A stretch of DNA of 33,359 nt, taken from the NCBI GenBank assembly GCA_041402045.1, contig JAWKSZ010000083.1:1-33359 (forward strand), given 5' to 3'. Source of the DNA: JAGQRJ01 sp041402045 (GTDB lineage: Bacteria; Planctomycetota; J058). The notes beneath the pieces are model-generated. The model was not told the origin of the DNA, did not search any database, and was given only the letters and a program-made list of their open reading frames with translations. The translations under genes and the position numbers were made by a program. This document shows, piece by piece, positions 15,875 through 23,165 of the stretch; the first letter of the stretch is position 1, and every line of letters begins with the position of its first letter.

Positions 15875-16462
15875 ATGACCCGTCTCGTCGCGCTCATGCT
15901 CGCCGCCGCCGGCACCGTCGCTGTCGCCCAGGACACCCGGCCCACCAGCCGCCCCGCCCAGGGCGAGGACGTCGCGGAGCCCGTGACCTCCAAGGGCGGG
16001 CTGACCTTCACCGCCCAGGAGGGGTGGAAGCAGGAGACCGAGCAGCGCCCCATGCGGGTCGTGACCTATGTGCTGCCCAAGGTCGAGGGCGACGACGAGG
16101 ACGCGACGGTCGTCGTCTACCACTTCCCCGGGAGCGGCGGCAGCGTCGAGGACAACCTCAAGCGCTGGTACGGCCAGTGGAGCCAGCCCGACGGCAAGAA
16201 CTCCGCCGACGTGGCCGAGACCAAGAAGGTCCAGGTCTCGGGCCTCGACGCGACCCTGGTCGACCTCACCGGCACCTACACCGCCGAGACTCGCCCCGGC
16301 TCGGGTCAGCGGGTGAACAAGGAGGGCTACCGCATGCTGGCCGCGATCATTGAGGCCCCTGGCGGTCGCCACTTCGTGAAGTGCGTGGGCCCCGCGAAGA
16401 CCCTCGCCAAGTGGCACGACAGCTACCGCGCCTTCCTGGACGCGATCCAGACCGACCAGTAG
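15875..16462 (+). CDS. small secreted protein of unknown function
   Basis: A 195-residue exported protein. The ATG at 15875 follows GAGGAGG with five-base spacing. The signal peptide MTRLVALMLAAAGTVAVAQ is followed by a Thr/Pro/Arg linker (DTRPTSRPAQGED). The mature part begins LTFTAQEGWKQE, then MRVVTYVLPKVEGD and VVVYHFPGSGGSVEDNLKRW, and ends in a segment with MLAAIIEAPGGRHFVKCVGP and a helix KWHDSYRAFLDAI. Strand-turn-strand text with a conserved F/W and a helical tail looks like a single alpha/beta domain similar in style to PsbP- or DUF1795-like folds, but I cannot assign a family. It converges with the peptidase-like gene six bases away. Confidence 0.8.
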   Translation: MTRLVALMLAAAGTVAVAQDTRPTSRPAQGEDVAEPVTSKGGLTFTAQEGWKQETEQRPMRVVTYVLPKVEGDDEDATVVVYHFPGSGGSVEDNLKRWYGQWSQPDGKNSADVAETKKVQVSGLDATLVDLTGTYTAETRPGSGQRVNKEGYRMLAAIIEAPGGRHFVKCVGPAKTLAKWHDSYRAFLDAIQTDQ

Positions 16463-16468
16463 TCCGCC

Positions 16469-17779
16469 TCAGCGCTTGCGCGACGGGCTCGCCAGCGAGG
16501 CGCGGGCCGCGGCGCCGCTCGCGCTGAGCGAGCCGTCGCGCTCGAGTCCCAGCCGCTGGAACACGCCGTTGGTCGCGCGCAGCGCGGGGCCCTCGAGGTG
16601 CGCCAGGGCCAGCGGGGCGAACACGCCCGGGCAGCGCGCCTCGACCTCGGCCCGCAGCGCGGCCTCGCTGAGCTGCCCCCGCGCCGCCAACGCCGCCAGG
16701 ACCTCCTCCAGCGCCTCACCCCGGGCGTGGAGCTCGAGGTCCAGGTCCAGGAGCAGGAGCGCTCCGCCCCAGTAGCTGGCGGCGTAGGCCGCGTCGCCGT
16801 CGCTGCGCGCGAGCAGGCGCAGGCTGTCGCGCCCCGCCCCGGCGGCGGCGCGGATCATGCCGTCCCGCAGCCGGCCCAGGGTCTCGGCCGCGGTGCGCCG
16901 CCCGCTGCGCCAACTGGCCAGGTGCTGGAGGTAGGTCGCGGCGCCCTCGCTCAACCAGCGCTCCTCGGGGGCGGCCTCGGGCAGCGCGGCCAGGCACAGC
17001 CCGCGGAGCAGGGCCCAGGTCGCGCTGAAGTCCACGGTGGCCTGGCCCAGGGGCTGCGCGATCGCCGGCGGCGCGCCGGGGTAGATCGTGGGGGCGCCCT
17101 CCCCCGCGCCGGCCCGCGGGAGGAGCGCGATCAGCGGGTCGCGCAGCCAGGGCACCACACTCGCCGCTTCGCTCAGGGTCTTGGCGAGCCAGGCTTCGAG
17201 CCGCGGCTCGGACCAGCGCGACCCCCCGGTCAGCGCGACCCAGCGCGCGCGCAGCCCGCCGCGCTCCAGGGTCCGCGCGCTCACACCGTGCACGTGCAGC
17301 CCCGGCGTCTCCTGGGTGCTCGGCTCCAGGAGGTAGCGCCCGTCTGGCCGCGGGAGCTGCTGCGCCGCGCCCGGGCTGCGCAGGTCGAGCTCGAGGCCTC
17401 GCACCGGGTCTCGCGGGAGCAGGAGGTAGCTCTCGGCGTCGACCGCCCACGCGCCGTTGCCGCCCGCGCCGCGGGCGAGGTCGGCGCCGCCGGCCAGGCG
17501 GTAGCGGTAGCGCACCTCCCGCACCTTGGGCGCGAGGGTCACCCCGCTCGCGGTGGCCTCGAAGGCGGCCTCGGGCTCGGTGCTCAGCGACTCCACCCCC
17601 TCGCGGCCGTGGGCCCACTCCCAGCGCCCGGCCTGGCCCAGCGGCACCCACAGGCTGACCTCGAGCACGCCGCCGTCGAGGCAGGTGACCCGATAGCCCG
17701 GCGCGCGCGGGGGCGCGGGGTCCCGGGTCTGGCACCCCGCGGCCAGGACGACGAGGCCCACGACGGCGAGCCGCCTCAC
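16469..17779 (-). CDS. M61-peptidase-like lipoprotein without HExxH
   Basis: A 436-residue lipoprotein, last gene of the six-gene operon. The GTG at 17779 overlaps the kinase stop (GTGA), indicating coupling, and starts a short signal ending in the lipobox LAAGC. The N-terminal half is beta-rich (GGVLEVSLWVPL, VREVRYRYRLAGG), like the N-terminal domain of glycyl aminopeptidases of family M61. The C-terminal half has RWLSEGAATYLQHL and SYWGGALLLLDLDLELHARG, which match the W-xx-EG-xxxY and YxKGALLxLLLDLxLR signatures downstream of the M61 active site. Where HEFFHxW should stand, the text is DFSATWALLRGL, so the two zinc-binding histidines are missing. A binding or chaperone role is more likely than proteolysis. 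The similarity is judged by motif only. Confidence 0.75.
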   Translation of the reverse strand: MRRLAVVGLVVLAAGCQTRDPAPPRAPGYRVTCLDGGVLEVSLWVPLGQAGRWEWAHGREGVESLSTEPEAAFEATASGVTLAPKVREVRYRYRLAGGADLARGAGGNGAWAVDAESYLLLPRDPVRGLELDLRSPGAAQQLPRPDGRYLLEPSTQETPGLHVHGVSARTLERGGLRARWVALTGGSRWSEPRLEAWLAKTLSEAASVVPWLRDPLIALLPRAGAGEGAPTIYPGAPPAIAQPLGQATVDFSATWALLRGLCLAALPEAAPEERWLSEGAATYLQHLASWRSGRRTAAETLGRLRDGMIRAAAGAGRDSLRLLARSDGDAAYAASYWGGALLLLDLDLELHARGEALEEVLAALAARGQLSEAALRAEVEARCPGVFAPLALAHLEGPALRATNGVFQRLGLERDGSLSASGAAARASLASPSRKR

Positions 17780-19356
17780 TCGCTGCGCTCCAGCCGCGCC
17801 AACAGCTCGCGCGCCGCCTCCAGGTCCGGGTGCGGCGGGCGCTGGCGCTCGAGGTAGATCCGCACGTCCTGGGCGCAGGCCTTGCGGTCGTAGCCCAGGG
17901 CGCTGCGCACGGCGCCGCGCCAGTAGTGGGCGGCGTGGAGCTCTGGGTCGAGCTCCAGGGCGCGCTCGAAGTCGGCGAGGGCCGCCTGCGGCTGGTCGAG
18001 CATGAAGCGGCAGATCCCGCGTTGGAAGCGGGGCATGGCGCCGTCGCGCACCTTCAGGTACGCGCTGAGGTCGTCGTTGGCCGAGGCGAAGCGCTTGCCT
18101 TCGAAGAACGCGTAGCCGCGCATGCCGATCCACACCGCGCGCTCCGGCGCGTCGGGCCACCCCGCGAGGGCTCGGTCGATCTGCTCCACCGCCTCGTCGA
18201 AGCGCTGGGCGCGCAGGGAGCCCACGGCGCGCTTCATGGCGAGCTCGGCGGCGCGCGGGTCGTAGGACGCCGCTGGGGTGGGCTCGGGGGGCGGCGGGGT
18301 CGCGACCGCGGGCGGCGCCTCCGCGGGCGCCTGCGGCGCGGGGGCGACCTCCGGTGCGGGGGCAGCCTCGGGGGCCTCGACCCGCGCGGCCTGCGAGGGG
18401 TCGCCGCGTCGACCGAGGAGGTAGCCCAGCGCCACGGCGCCGCCGACCACCCCCGGGAGGCTGAGGGCCAGGGTCATGCCCACGGACGCGCGGCGGCGCT
18501 GACCCAGGCGCGGCGCCCGCTCGCTGGGGGTCGCGAGGAACCCGCGCAGGACCGCGGCCACGCTCCCGGCGCTGGGGAAGCGGCGCCCCGGCGTCTTCTC
18601 CAGGCAGCGCAAGCAGATCGCGTCGAGCTCGCGGGGGACCCCGGGCTGGAGCTCGCTCGGCGGCCGCGGCGCGCGCAGGACCGCGGAGTCGAGCACCGCC
18701 TGCAGCGTCTCCCCGGCGTGGGGGGGCTGGCCGGTGAGGCAGGCGTAGAGGATCCCGCCCAGCCCGTAGACGTCGGTGCCGACCCCGACCGCGCGCGGGT
18801 CACCCTGGGCTTGCTCCGGCGCGAGGTAGCCCGGCGTGCCGTAGAAGGCGCCGGTCTTCGTGATCCGCGAGTCGTCGTCGAGGAAGCGCGCCAGGCCGAA
18901 GTCGGTGAGCGCGGGTTCGCCGGCGGCGCTGAGCAGCACGTTCGCCGGGTTGAGGTCGCGGTGCAGGATCCCGTGGGCGTGGGCCAGCTCCAGGCCCTCG
19001 GCGAGCTGGAGCACGGTGCGCGCCGCCTGCCGCGGAGCGAGGCGGCCCTGGGTGCGGAGCGTGTGCTCGAGGCTCCCCCCGGGGAAGTGGCCGAGCACGA
19101 GGAACGGCCGGCCCTGGAAGGACCCGACCTCGAGCAGGGGCACGATCGCCGGGTGGCGCAGGCTGGAGAGCGCCTGGACCTCGCGCTGGAAGCGCTGGGA
19201 GCGCGGCGCGCCGGGGTCGAAGGGGTCGTGCAGGAGCTTGAGCGCGACCTGGCGCAAGGTCTGCGGGTCGCGGGCGAGCCACACCGAGGCCGCCATGCCG
19301 CGACCGAGCTCGCGCTCGATCGCGAACCGACCCAGGCGCTCCCCGACGAGGTTCAC
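17776..19356 (-). CDS. Ser/Thr protein kinase with TM segment and TPR domain (HRDLN catalytic loop)
   Basis: A 526-residue receptor-like kinase, fifth gene of the operon. The GTG at 19356 overlaps the preceding stop by GTGA. The Gly-rich loop is GRGMAASV (18-25), the ATP lysine is Lys40 in VALKLL and the helix-C Glu is probably Glu59. The catalytic loop reads HRDLNPAN (132-139): Asp134 is kept but the usual Lys two residues later is Asn136 (codon AAC, one base from AAG). DFG is at 152-154, followed by GTPGYLAPEQ. After about residue 285 comes a TM segment (MTLALSLPGVVGGAVALGYLLG), a Pro/Ala-rich linker and three or four TPRs (for example AELAMKRAVGSLRAQRFDEA and ALADFERALELDPELHAA), probably outside the membrane. 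Activity may be reduced but is not ruled out. Confidence 0.9.
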   Translation of the reverse strand: MNLVGERLGRFAIERELGRGMAASVWLARDPQTLRQVALKLLHDPFDPGAPRSQRFQREVQALSSLRHPAIVPLLEVGSFQGRPFLVLGHFPGGSLEHTLRTQGRLAPRQAARTVLQLAEGLELAHAHGILHRDLNPANVLLSAAGEPALTDFGLARFLDDDSRITKTGAFYGTPGYLAPEQAQGDPRAVGVGTDVYGLGGILYACLTGQPPHAGETLQAVLDSAVLRAPRPPSELQPGVPRELDAICLRCLEKTPGRRFPSAGSVAAVLRGFLATPSERAPRLGQRRRASVGMTLALSLPGVVGGAVALGYLLGRRGDPSQAARVEAPEAAPAPEVAPAPQAPAEAPPAVATPPPPEPTPAASYDPRAAELAMKRAVGSLRAQRFDEAVEQIDRALAGWPDAPERAVWIGMRGYAFFEGKRFASANDDLSAYLKVRDGAMPRFQRGICRFMLDQPQAALADFERALELDPELHAAHYWRGAVRSALGYDRKACAQDVRIYLERQRPPHPDLEAARELLARLERSE

Positions 19357-19751
19357 TCGGGCGCGGGGTCGGCGGGGGGCTCAGGGGGCCGCGGCGGAGG
19401 CGGCGGGGTGACCTTCACGTCGAGGTCGACCTTCTTCTCCTTGCTGTCGGGGTCCCGCGGGAGGAACTCGATCTCCGCCGAGACCTTCACCTTGTGGGTG
19501 CGCACGAAGCGGTCGAGCTCCTCTTGCAGGTCCATTTGCTTGAGGAAGTCGCTGAGCTCGCGGGCGATGAACCCGTAGAGCTCGCCCTTGCCCTTGGACG
19601 CGTTCTGCGTGATCGAGCGCGCAATGTCCCGGGGGATCTTGGCGTCCTTCACGTAGCGGCGCACGGTGTCCTCGGTGAGGAAATACGCGCCCAGCCCCAG
19701 GGCCAGGATCTTGCCGGTGAGGCTCTCCGGTCCCGGCTCTTCCTCGGCCAC
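19353..19751 (-). CDS. conserved-looking small protein of unknown function
   Basis: A 132-residue protein I cannot assign to a named family. It starts at a GTG two bases after the EIIA-like stop and its stop overlaps the kinase start. After an acidic start comes a hydrophobic stretch LTGKILALGLGAYFLTED, possibly a membrane-associated helix, then the polar helical segments RRYVKDAKIPRDIARSITQN and GELYGFIARELSDFLKQMD, a strand-like VRTHKVKVSAEIEFLPRD and a disordered Pro-rich tail (VTPPPPPRPPEPP). Lys/Glu content is far higher than in neighbouring proteins, which suggests selection on the protein rather than GC drift. The layout of amphipathic helices plus a short beta end is reminiscent of phasin-like or coiled-coil adaptors. 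Confidence 0.75.
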   Translation of the reverse strand: MAEEEPGPESLTGKILALGLGAYFLTEDTVRRYVKDAKIPRDIARSITQNASKGKGELYGFIARELSDFLKQMDLQEELDRFVRTHKVKVSAEIEFLPRDPDSKEKKVDLDVKVTPPPPPRPPEPPADPAPE

Positions 19752-19753
19752 GG

Positions 19754-20206
19754 CTAGTAGTCCTCGAGGGCGGCCCGCGCCGCGCCGCCGAAGTCGTCGC
19801 TGCCGAGCAGCGCCCCGGCCTCGTTGCGCAGGAAGCGCGCGGCCCGGGTCATGAGCTTGCGGTACTGCTCCGCCTGGGCCTCGGGGCCCACGATCAGGAG
19901 GAACAGGCGCACGGCCTCGCCGTCGGGGGCCGCGTATTCGATCCCCTCCCGGCTGCGGCCGAGGACGGTGCGGAACGCCTTGACCTGCTTGAGCCGCACG
20001 TGGGGCATGGCCACGCCTTCGCCCAGCGCCGTGCTGTGGAGCTTCTCGCGCTCGTAGATCGCCTCGAGCAGCTCCTCGAGGGTCAGCAGCTCGTCGTCGA
20101 CGAGCCCCAGGGCCGCGTGGGCCAGGGCGTGCAGGGCGTCCTCGGCGTGGGTCGCGTCGAGGTCGACGACGGCTTCGGGCCGCAACAGGGCCGCGAGGGT
20201 GGGCAT
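19754..20206 (-). CDS. PTS EIIA (nitrogen-type, PtsN-like) protein
   Basis: A 150-residue EIIA domain of the fructose/Ntr class. The phosphoacceptor is His69 in LGEGVAMPHVR, followed by the usual VLGRSREGIEYAAPDGE segment and the FLLIVGPEAQAEQYRKLM strand-helix. In this family the histidine receives phosphate from HPr/NPr and the protein often regulates other proteins instead of carrying sugar. No EIIB, EIIC, EI or HPr gene is in the window, which favours a regulatory role. The ATG at 20206 is one base after the DUF4388 stop and the stop is two bases before the next gene, so it is deep inside the operon next to a kinase. The protein has full family length. Confidence 0.9.
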   Translation of the reverse strand: MPTLAALLRPEAVVDLDATHAEDALHALAHAALGLVDDELLTLEELLEAIYEREKLHSTALGEGVAMPHVRLKQVKAFRTVLGRSREGIEYAAPDGEAVRLFLLIVGPEAQAEQYRKLMTRAARFLRNEAGALLGSDDFGGAARAALEDY

Positions 20207-20207
20207 G

Positions 20208-23165
20208 TCAGGAGTCCTCCGCGGGGTCGTCCTGGGCCACCGCCGTAGCGCCGCCCTTGAGGGCGCGCAGGCGGTTCATGGCGGAGTTCGCCTTCTTCGA
20301 GACCTTCTCGTCGGCGGCTTCGCCTGGGGCTTCGGGACCCTTGCTGATCTTGGGGGGTGACTTCTCGGCGGGCTTGGGTCCGCCGCTCTTGAGGGCCTTG
20401 AGCCGGCTCATGGCGGAGGAGGCCTTCTGGGAGACCTGCTCGTCGGCGGCGTCGCCGGGAGCCTCGGGGCCCTTGGAGATCTTGTGCTGCGAGGGCTGGG
20501 GTGCGTCGTCGCCGCCGCCGCTCTTGAGGGCCTTGAGGCGGCTCATGGCGGAGGTGGTCTTCTTGACGACGGTGGCGTCCGCGGCGTCGCCGGGGGCTTC
20601 GGGGCCCTTGGAGATCTTGTGCTGCGAGGGCTGGGGTGCGTCGTCGCCGCCGCTCTTGAGGGCCTTGAGCCGGCTCATGGCGTTCTTCGCTTTGCGGGAG
20701 ACCTGGGCTTCGGCCTCGCGTCCGGGTCCCTCGGGGCCGGGGCTGACTTTCTCGGTGACCTCCGTCGGCGGGGGCGCGCCGCCGCCCTTCATGGCGCGGA
20801 GCTTGCTCAGCGCGCCGCCCATTTTGCGGGTCTTGGTGCGCATGCCCTCGATCGAGGCGACCTTGGGGCCGCCGGTGATCGTGGCCGCGATCGTGGCGGG
20901 CCGCTCCGCGGGGGCCGGACCGCGCTCCGTCGCGCCGAAGCCCGAGGCCGCGGGCGCCGCGCGCAGGTTCTCCAGCAGGTCGCGGGCGTCGTCGCAGGTC
21001 CCGTCGAGCTCGAGGGCGCGCCGCGCCCACTGCCGGGCCATGCCCAGGTTCTCGTCGTCGCGGGCGCGGCGCGCGGCGCGCACCAGGGTCCGCGCCGCCT
21101 CGTCGTTGCGCTCGTGGTGCACGAGCACCCGGGCCAGGCGCTCGCGGTGCTCGGGCTCGTCGGGCTCATGGTCCATGGCCCGCTTGACCGCCTCCTCGGC
21201 GACCGCGTAGTTGCCGGCGATCACCGCCAGGTCGAACACCGCCGCGCAGCGCCGGGCCGCGCGCTTGTGGCGCTTGGTCTGGGCCTCGTGCTTGGCCAGG
21301 GCCAGGTGCGCGTTGAGGTCCCCGGGCGCCTGGCGCAGGAGCTCCTCCAGGGCGGCCTGCGCGCCCTTGGTGTCGCCGGTCTGGGTCGCGGCGTCGGCGA
21401 CCTGGTGCAGGAGCGCCGCGCCCTCTTCGCTGCGCCCGAGCTCCCGCGCCAGCCGCGCGCGCTCGAGGGTCAGCTCCAGGTCCCCGGGCTTGAGCTTGCA
21501 GAGCTGACCGAGGACCTCGTAGAGCTCCTCGGAGTTCCCCTGCTCGCGCAGGGAGTCGACCATGCTCTGGTAGTTGGCGACCGACTTGTCCGCCTCCTCC
21601 TTGCCCTGATACGCCGAGGCGAGGAACTTGCGCGCCTCGGTGTTCTGCGGGTCGAGGTCGACGATCCGCTCGTAGATATCGATCAGGGTCTCGTTGGAGG
21701 CGACCGCGAGCCCGCTGTCCTCGAAGGTCTTGGCGAACTGCAGGTACTGCGAGACCGCCTGCTCGGTGCGGCCCATGCGCGCGTAGGTCGCGGCCAGGGA
21801 CTGCAGGGCCAGGATCTCGCCGGGCTCGACCTCGAGGATCCGGCGCAGGACCTCGACGGCCTGCTCCAGCTTCTCGTCCTCCAGGTAGGCCATGGCCAAC
21901 TCCTGGAAGTCCTCGATCGCCTCGCCGCGATCGCCGGCCTCCAGCGAGAGCTCCGCCTGGCGCTCGCGCAGGTCGAGGCGGTCCGGCGAGAGGGTCATGA
22001 GCGCGGTCAGCACCCGGCGCTTGTCCTCGGCGGCGCCGTACTGCAGGAACAGCGTCTCGTACTCCTCGATCGCCGCGGCGGTCTTCTCCGCCGAGGGCTC
22101 GCCGGCCTCCTCCAGCGCGCGCGCGCGCTTGGCGAGGATCTCGGCGTGCAGCTCGCGGGCCTGGGTCTGGTTGGGGTCGAGCTCGAGCACCCGGGCCAGG
22201 GTCTGGGCCGCGACGTCGGGGTAGCCCGACTGGTCGCAGCGGTCGGCGTAGGTCACGTAGCGCCGGCAGGCCTCCTGGGTGTCGCCCAGGGCCTCGGCGA
22301 TCTGCCCGATCCGCCGGGGGAGGTCGAAGTCGGGGTAGCCCAGCTCCTCGGCGCGCAGGTAGCGCGAGCGCGCGCGGGCGAACTCGCCGCGGTCCTCCAG
22401 CGACTGCCCCAGCGCGATCAGCTCCTGTCCGGCGAGGGGCACGGCCTGGCCGTCGAGCTTCATCTTGACCAGCACGCGCATGGCCACGAGGTCGGGCGCG
22501 CGCACGACGTCGAGCAGCTCCTCCACGTTGCGCTGGCCGTCGAGGCAGCTAAACACCTCTTGCACCGCGAGGTTGTTGCTCTTGTCGGACTTGTAGGCGT
22601 TGGGGGTCGGCACGTAGACGTCGCGCATGGACGGGATCGTGCGCTGGATCTCGGTCAGCTCCTTCTTGCGGCGCACGGCCTCGCGCGCGAGCTGCACCGG
22701 CGAGAGCGAGACCCGGGCCTGGAGGTCCTCGACCTCGAAGATGTCCAGCGGGGGCTCGCCGCGATAGAACTCGCTCTTGATCCCGGGCCAGGTGAACAGC
22801 TCGAACACCTCCTCGGCGATCTGATAGGCCAGGGCCTGGTGCACGTCGCTCTCGAGCACGATCCCCATGCCCACGAGGATCTCGCCCAGGCGCAGGTTCG
22901 CGTTCGCCGCCTTCTGCCGCTCGAGGGCGGCGTCGAGCTGCTCGGTGGTCAGCTTGCGCCGCTTGAGCAGCGCCTTGCCCAGGAGCGTCTTCGAGCGCGA
23001 GGTCTTGAGCAGCTCGATCGTGCCGCGCTTGAAGTAGATGTATTTGACGCGGCCGTCGGGGCCGCTGAGCTTGAAGGTCCCGGTCTTGGGGTGGTCGACC
23101 AGGGAGGCGAGGAACTCGCCGAGGTTGGTCTCTTCCCCGGTGCGAAGATCCGTGAGCGAGTTCAA
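20208..23165 (-). CDS. DUF4388/TPR scaffold protein with repeated basic C-terminal tail
   Basis: A 985-residue cytoplasmic protein. The start is the TTG at 23165, which overlaps the upstream stop as TTGA and follows AAGGAG; no better start exists before the conserved domain. Residues 10-60 (NLGEFLASLVDHPKTGTFKL, IYFKRGTIELL) form the DUF4388 (PATAN-type) domain. A helical GspE N-terminal-like segment follows (LGKALLKRRKLTTEQLDAAL, LGEILVGMGIVLESDVHQAL). A winged-helix-like stretch precedes about 450 residues of TPRs (for example LARVLELDPNQTQARELHAE). The last 210 residues are four 44-45-residue repeats plus one degenerate copy, each with KxSxGPEAPG, an acidic stretch and AMSRLKALKSGG. Such proteins often act as scaffolds in gliding or signalling pathways; the partners here are inferred to be operon products. 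Confidence 0.85.
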   Translation of the reverse strand: MNSLTDLRTGEETNLGEFLASLVDHPKTGTFKLSGPDGRVKYIYFKRGTIELLKTSRSKTLLGKALLKRRKLTTEQLDAALERQKAANANLRLGEILVGMGIVLESDVHQALAYQIAEEVFELFTWPGIKSEFYRGEPPLDIFEVEDLQARVSLSPVQLAREAVRRKKELTEIQRTIPSMRDVYVPTPNAYKSDKSNNLAVQEVFSCLDGQRNVEELLDVVRAPDLVAMRVLVKMKLDGQAVPLAGQELIALGQSLEDRGEFARARSRYLRAEELGYPDFDLPRRIGQIAEALGDTQEACRRYVTYADRCDQSGYPDVAAQTLARVLELDPNQTQARELHAEILAKRARALEEAGEPSAEKTAAAIEEYETLFLQYGAAEDKRRVLTALMTLSPDRLDLRERQAELSLEAGDRGEAIEDFQELAMAYLEDEKLEQAVEVLRRILEVEPGEILALQSLAATYARMGRTEQAVSQYLQFAKTFEDSGLAVASNETLIDIYERIVDLDPQNTEARKFLASAYQGKEEADKSVANYQSMVDSLREQGNSEELYEVLGQLCKLKPGDLELTLERARLARELGRSEEGAALLHQVADAATQTGDTKGAQAALEELLRQAPGDLNAHLALAKHEAQTKRHKRAARRCAAVFDLAVIAGNYAVAEEAVKRAMDHEPDEPEHRERLARVLVHHERNDEAARTLVRAARRARDDENLGMARQWARRALELDGTCDDARDLLENLRAAPAASGFGATERGPAPAERPATIAATITGGPKVASIEGMRTKTRKMGGALSKLRAMKGGGAPPPTEVTEKVSPGPEGPGREAEAQVSRKAKNAMSRLKALKSGGDDAPQPSQHKISKGPEAPGDAADATVVKKTTSAMSRLKALKSGGGDDAPQPSQHKISKGPEAPGDAADEQVSQKASSAMSRLKALKSGGPKPAEKSPPKISKGPEAPGEAADEKVSKKANSAMNRLRALKGGATAVAQDDPAEDS
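20225..20755 (-). repeat. 132-135-bp in-frame repeats encoding the basic tail
   Basis: Four copies, each starting at a KISKGPEAPG-type codon block, lie at about 20755, 20620, 20485 and 20353 going down the minus strand. The two middle copies are nearly identical at DNA level over about 60 bases, which indicates recent duplication. All keep the reading frame. Confidence 0.85.
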
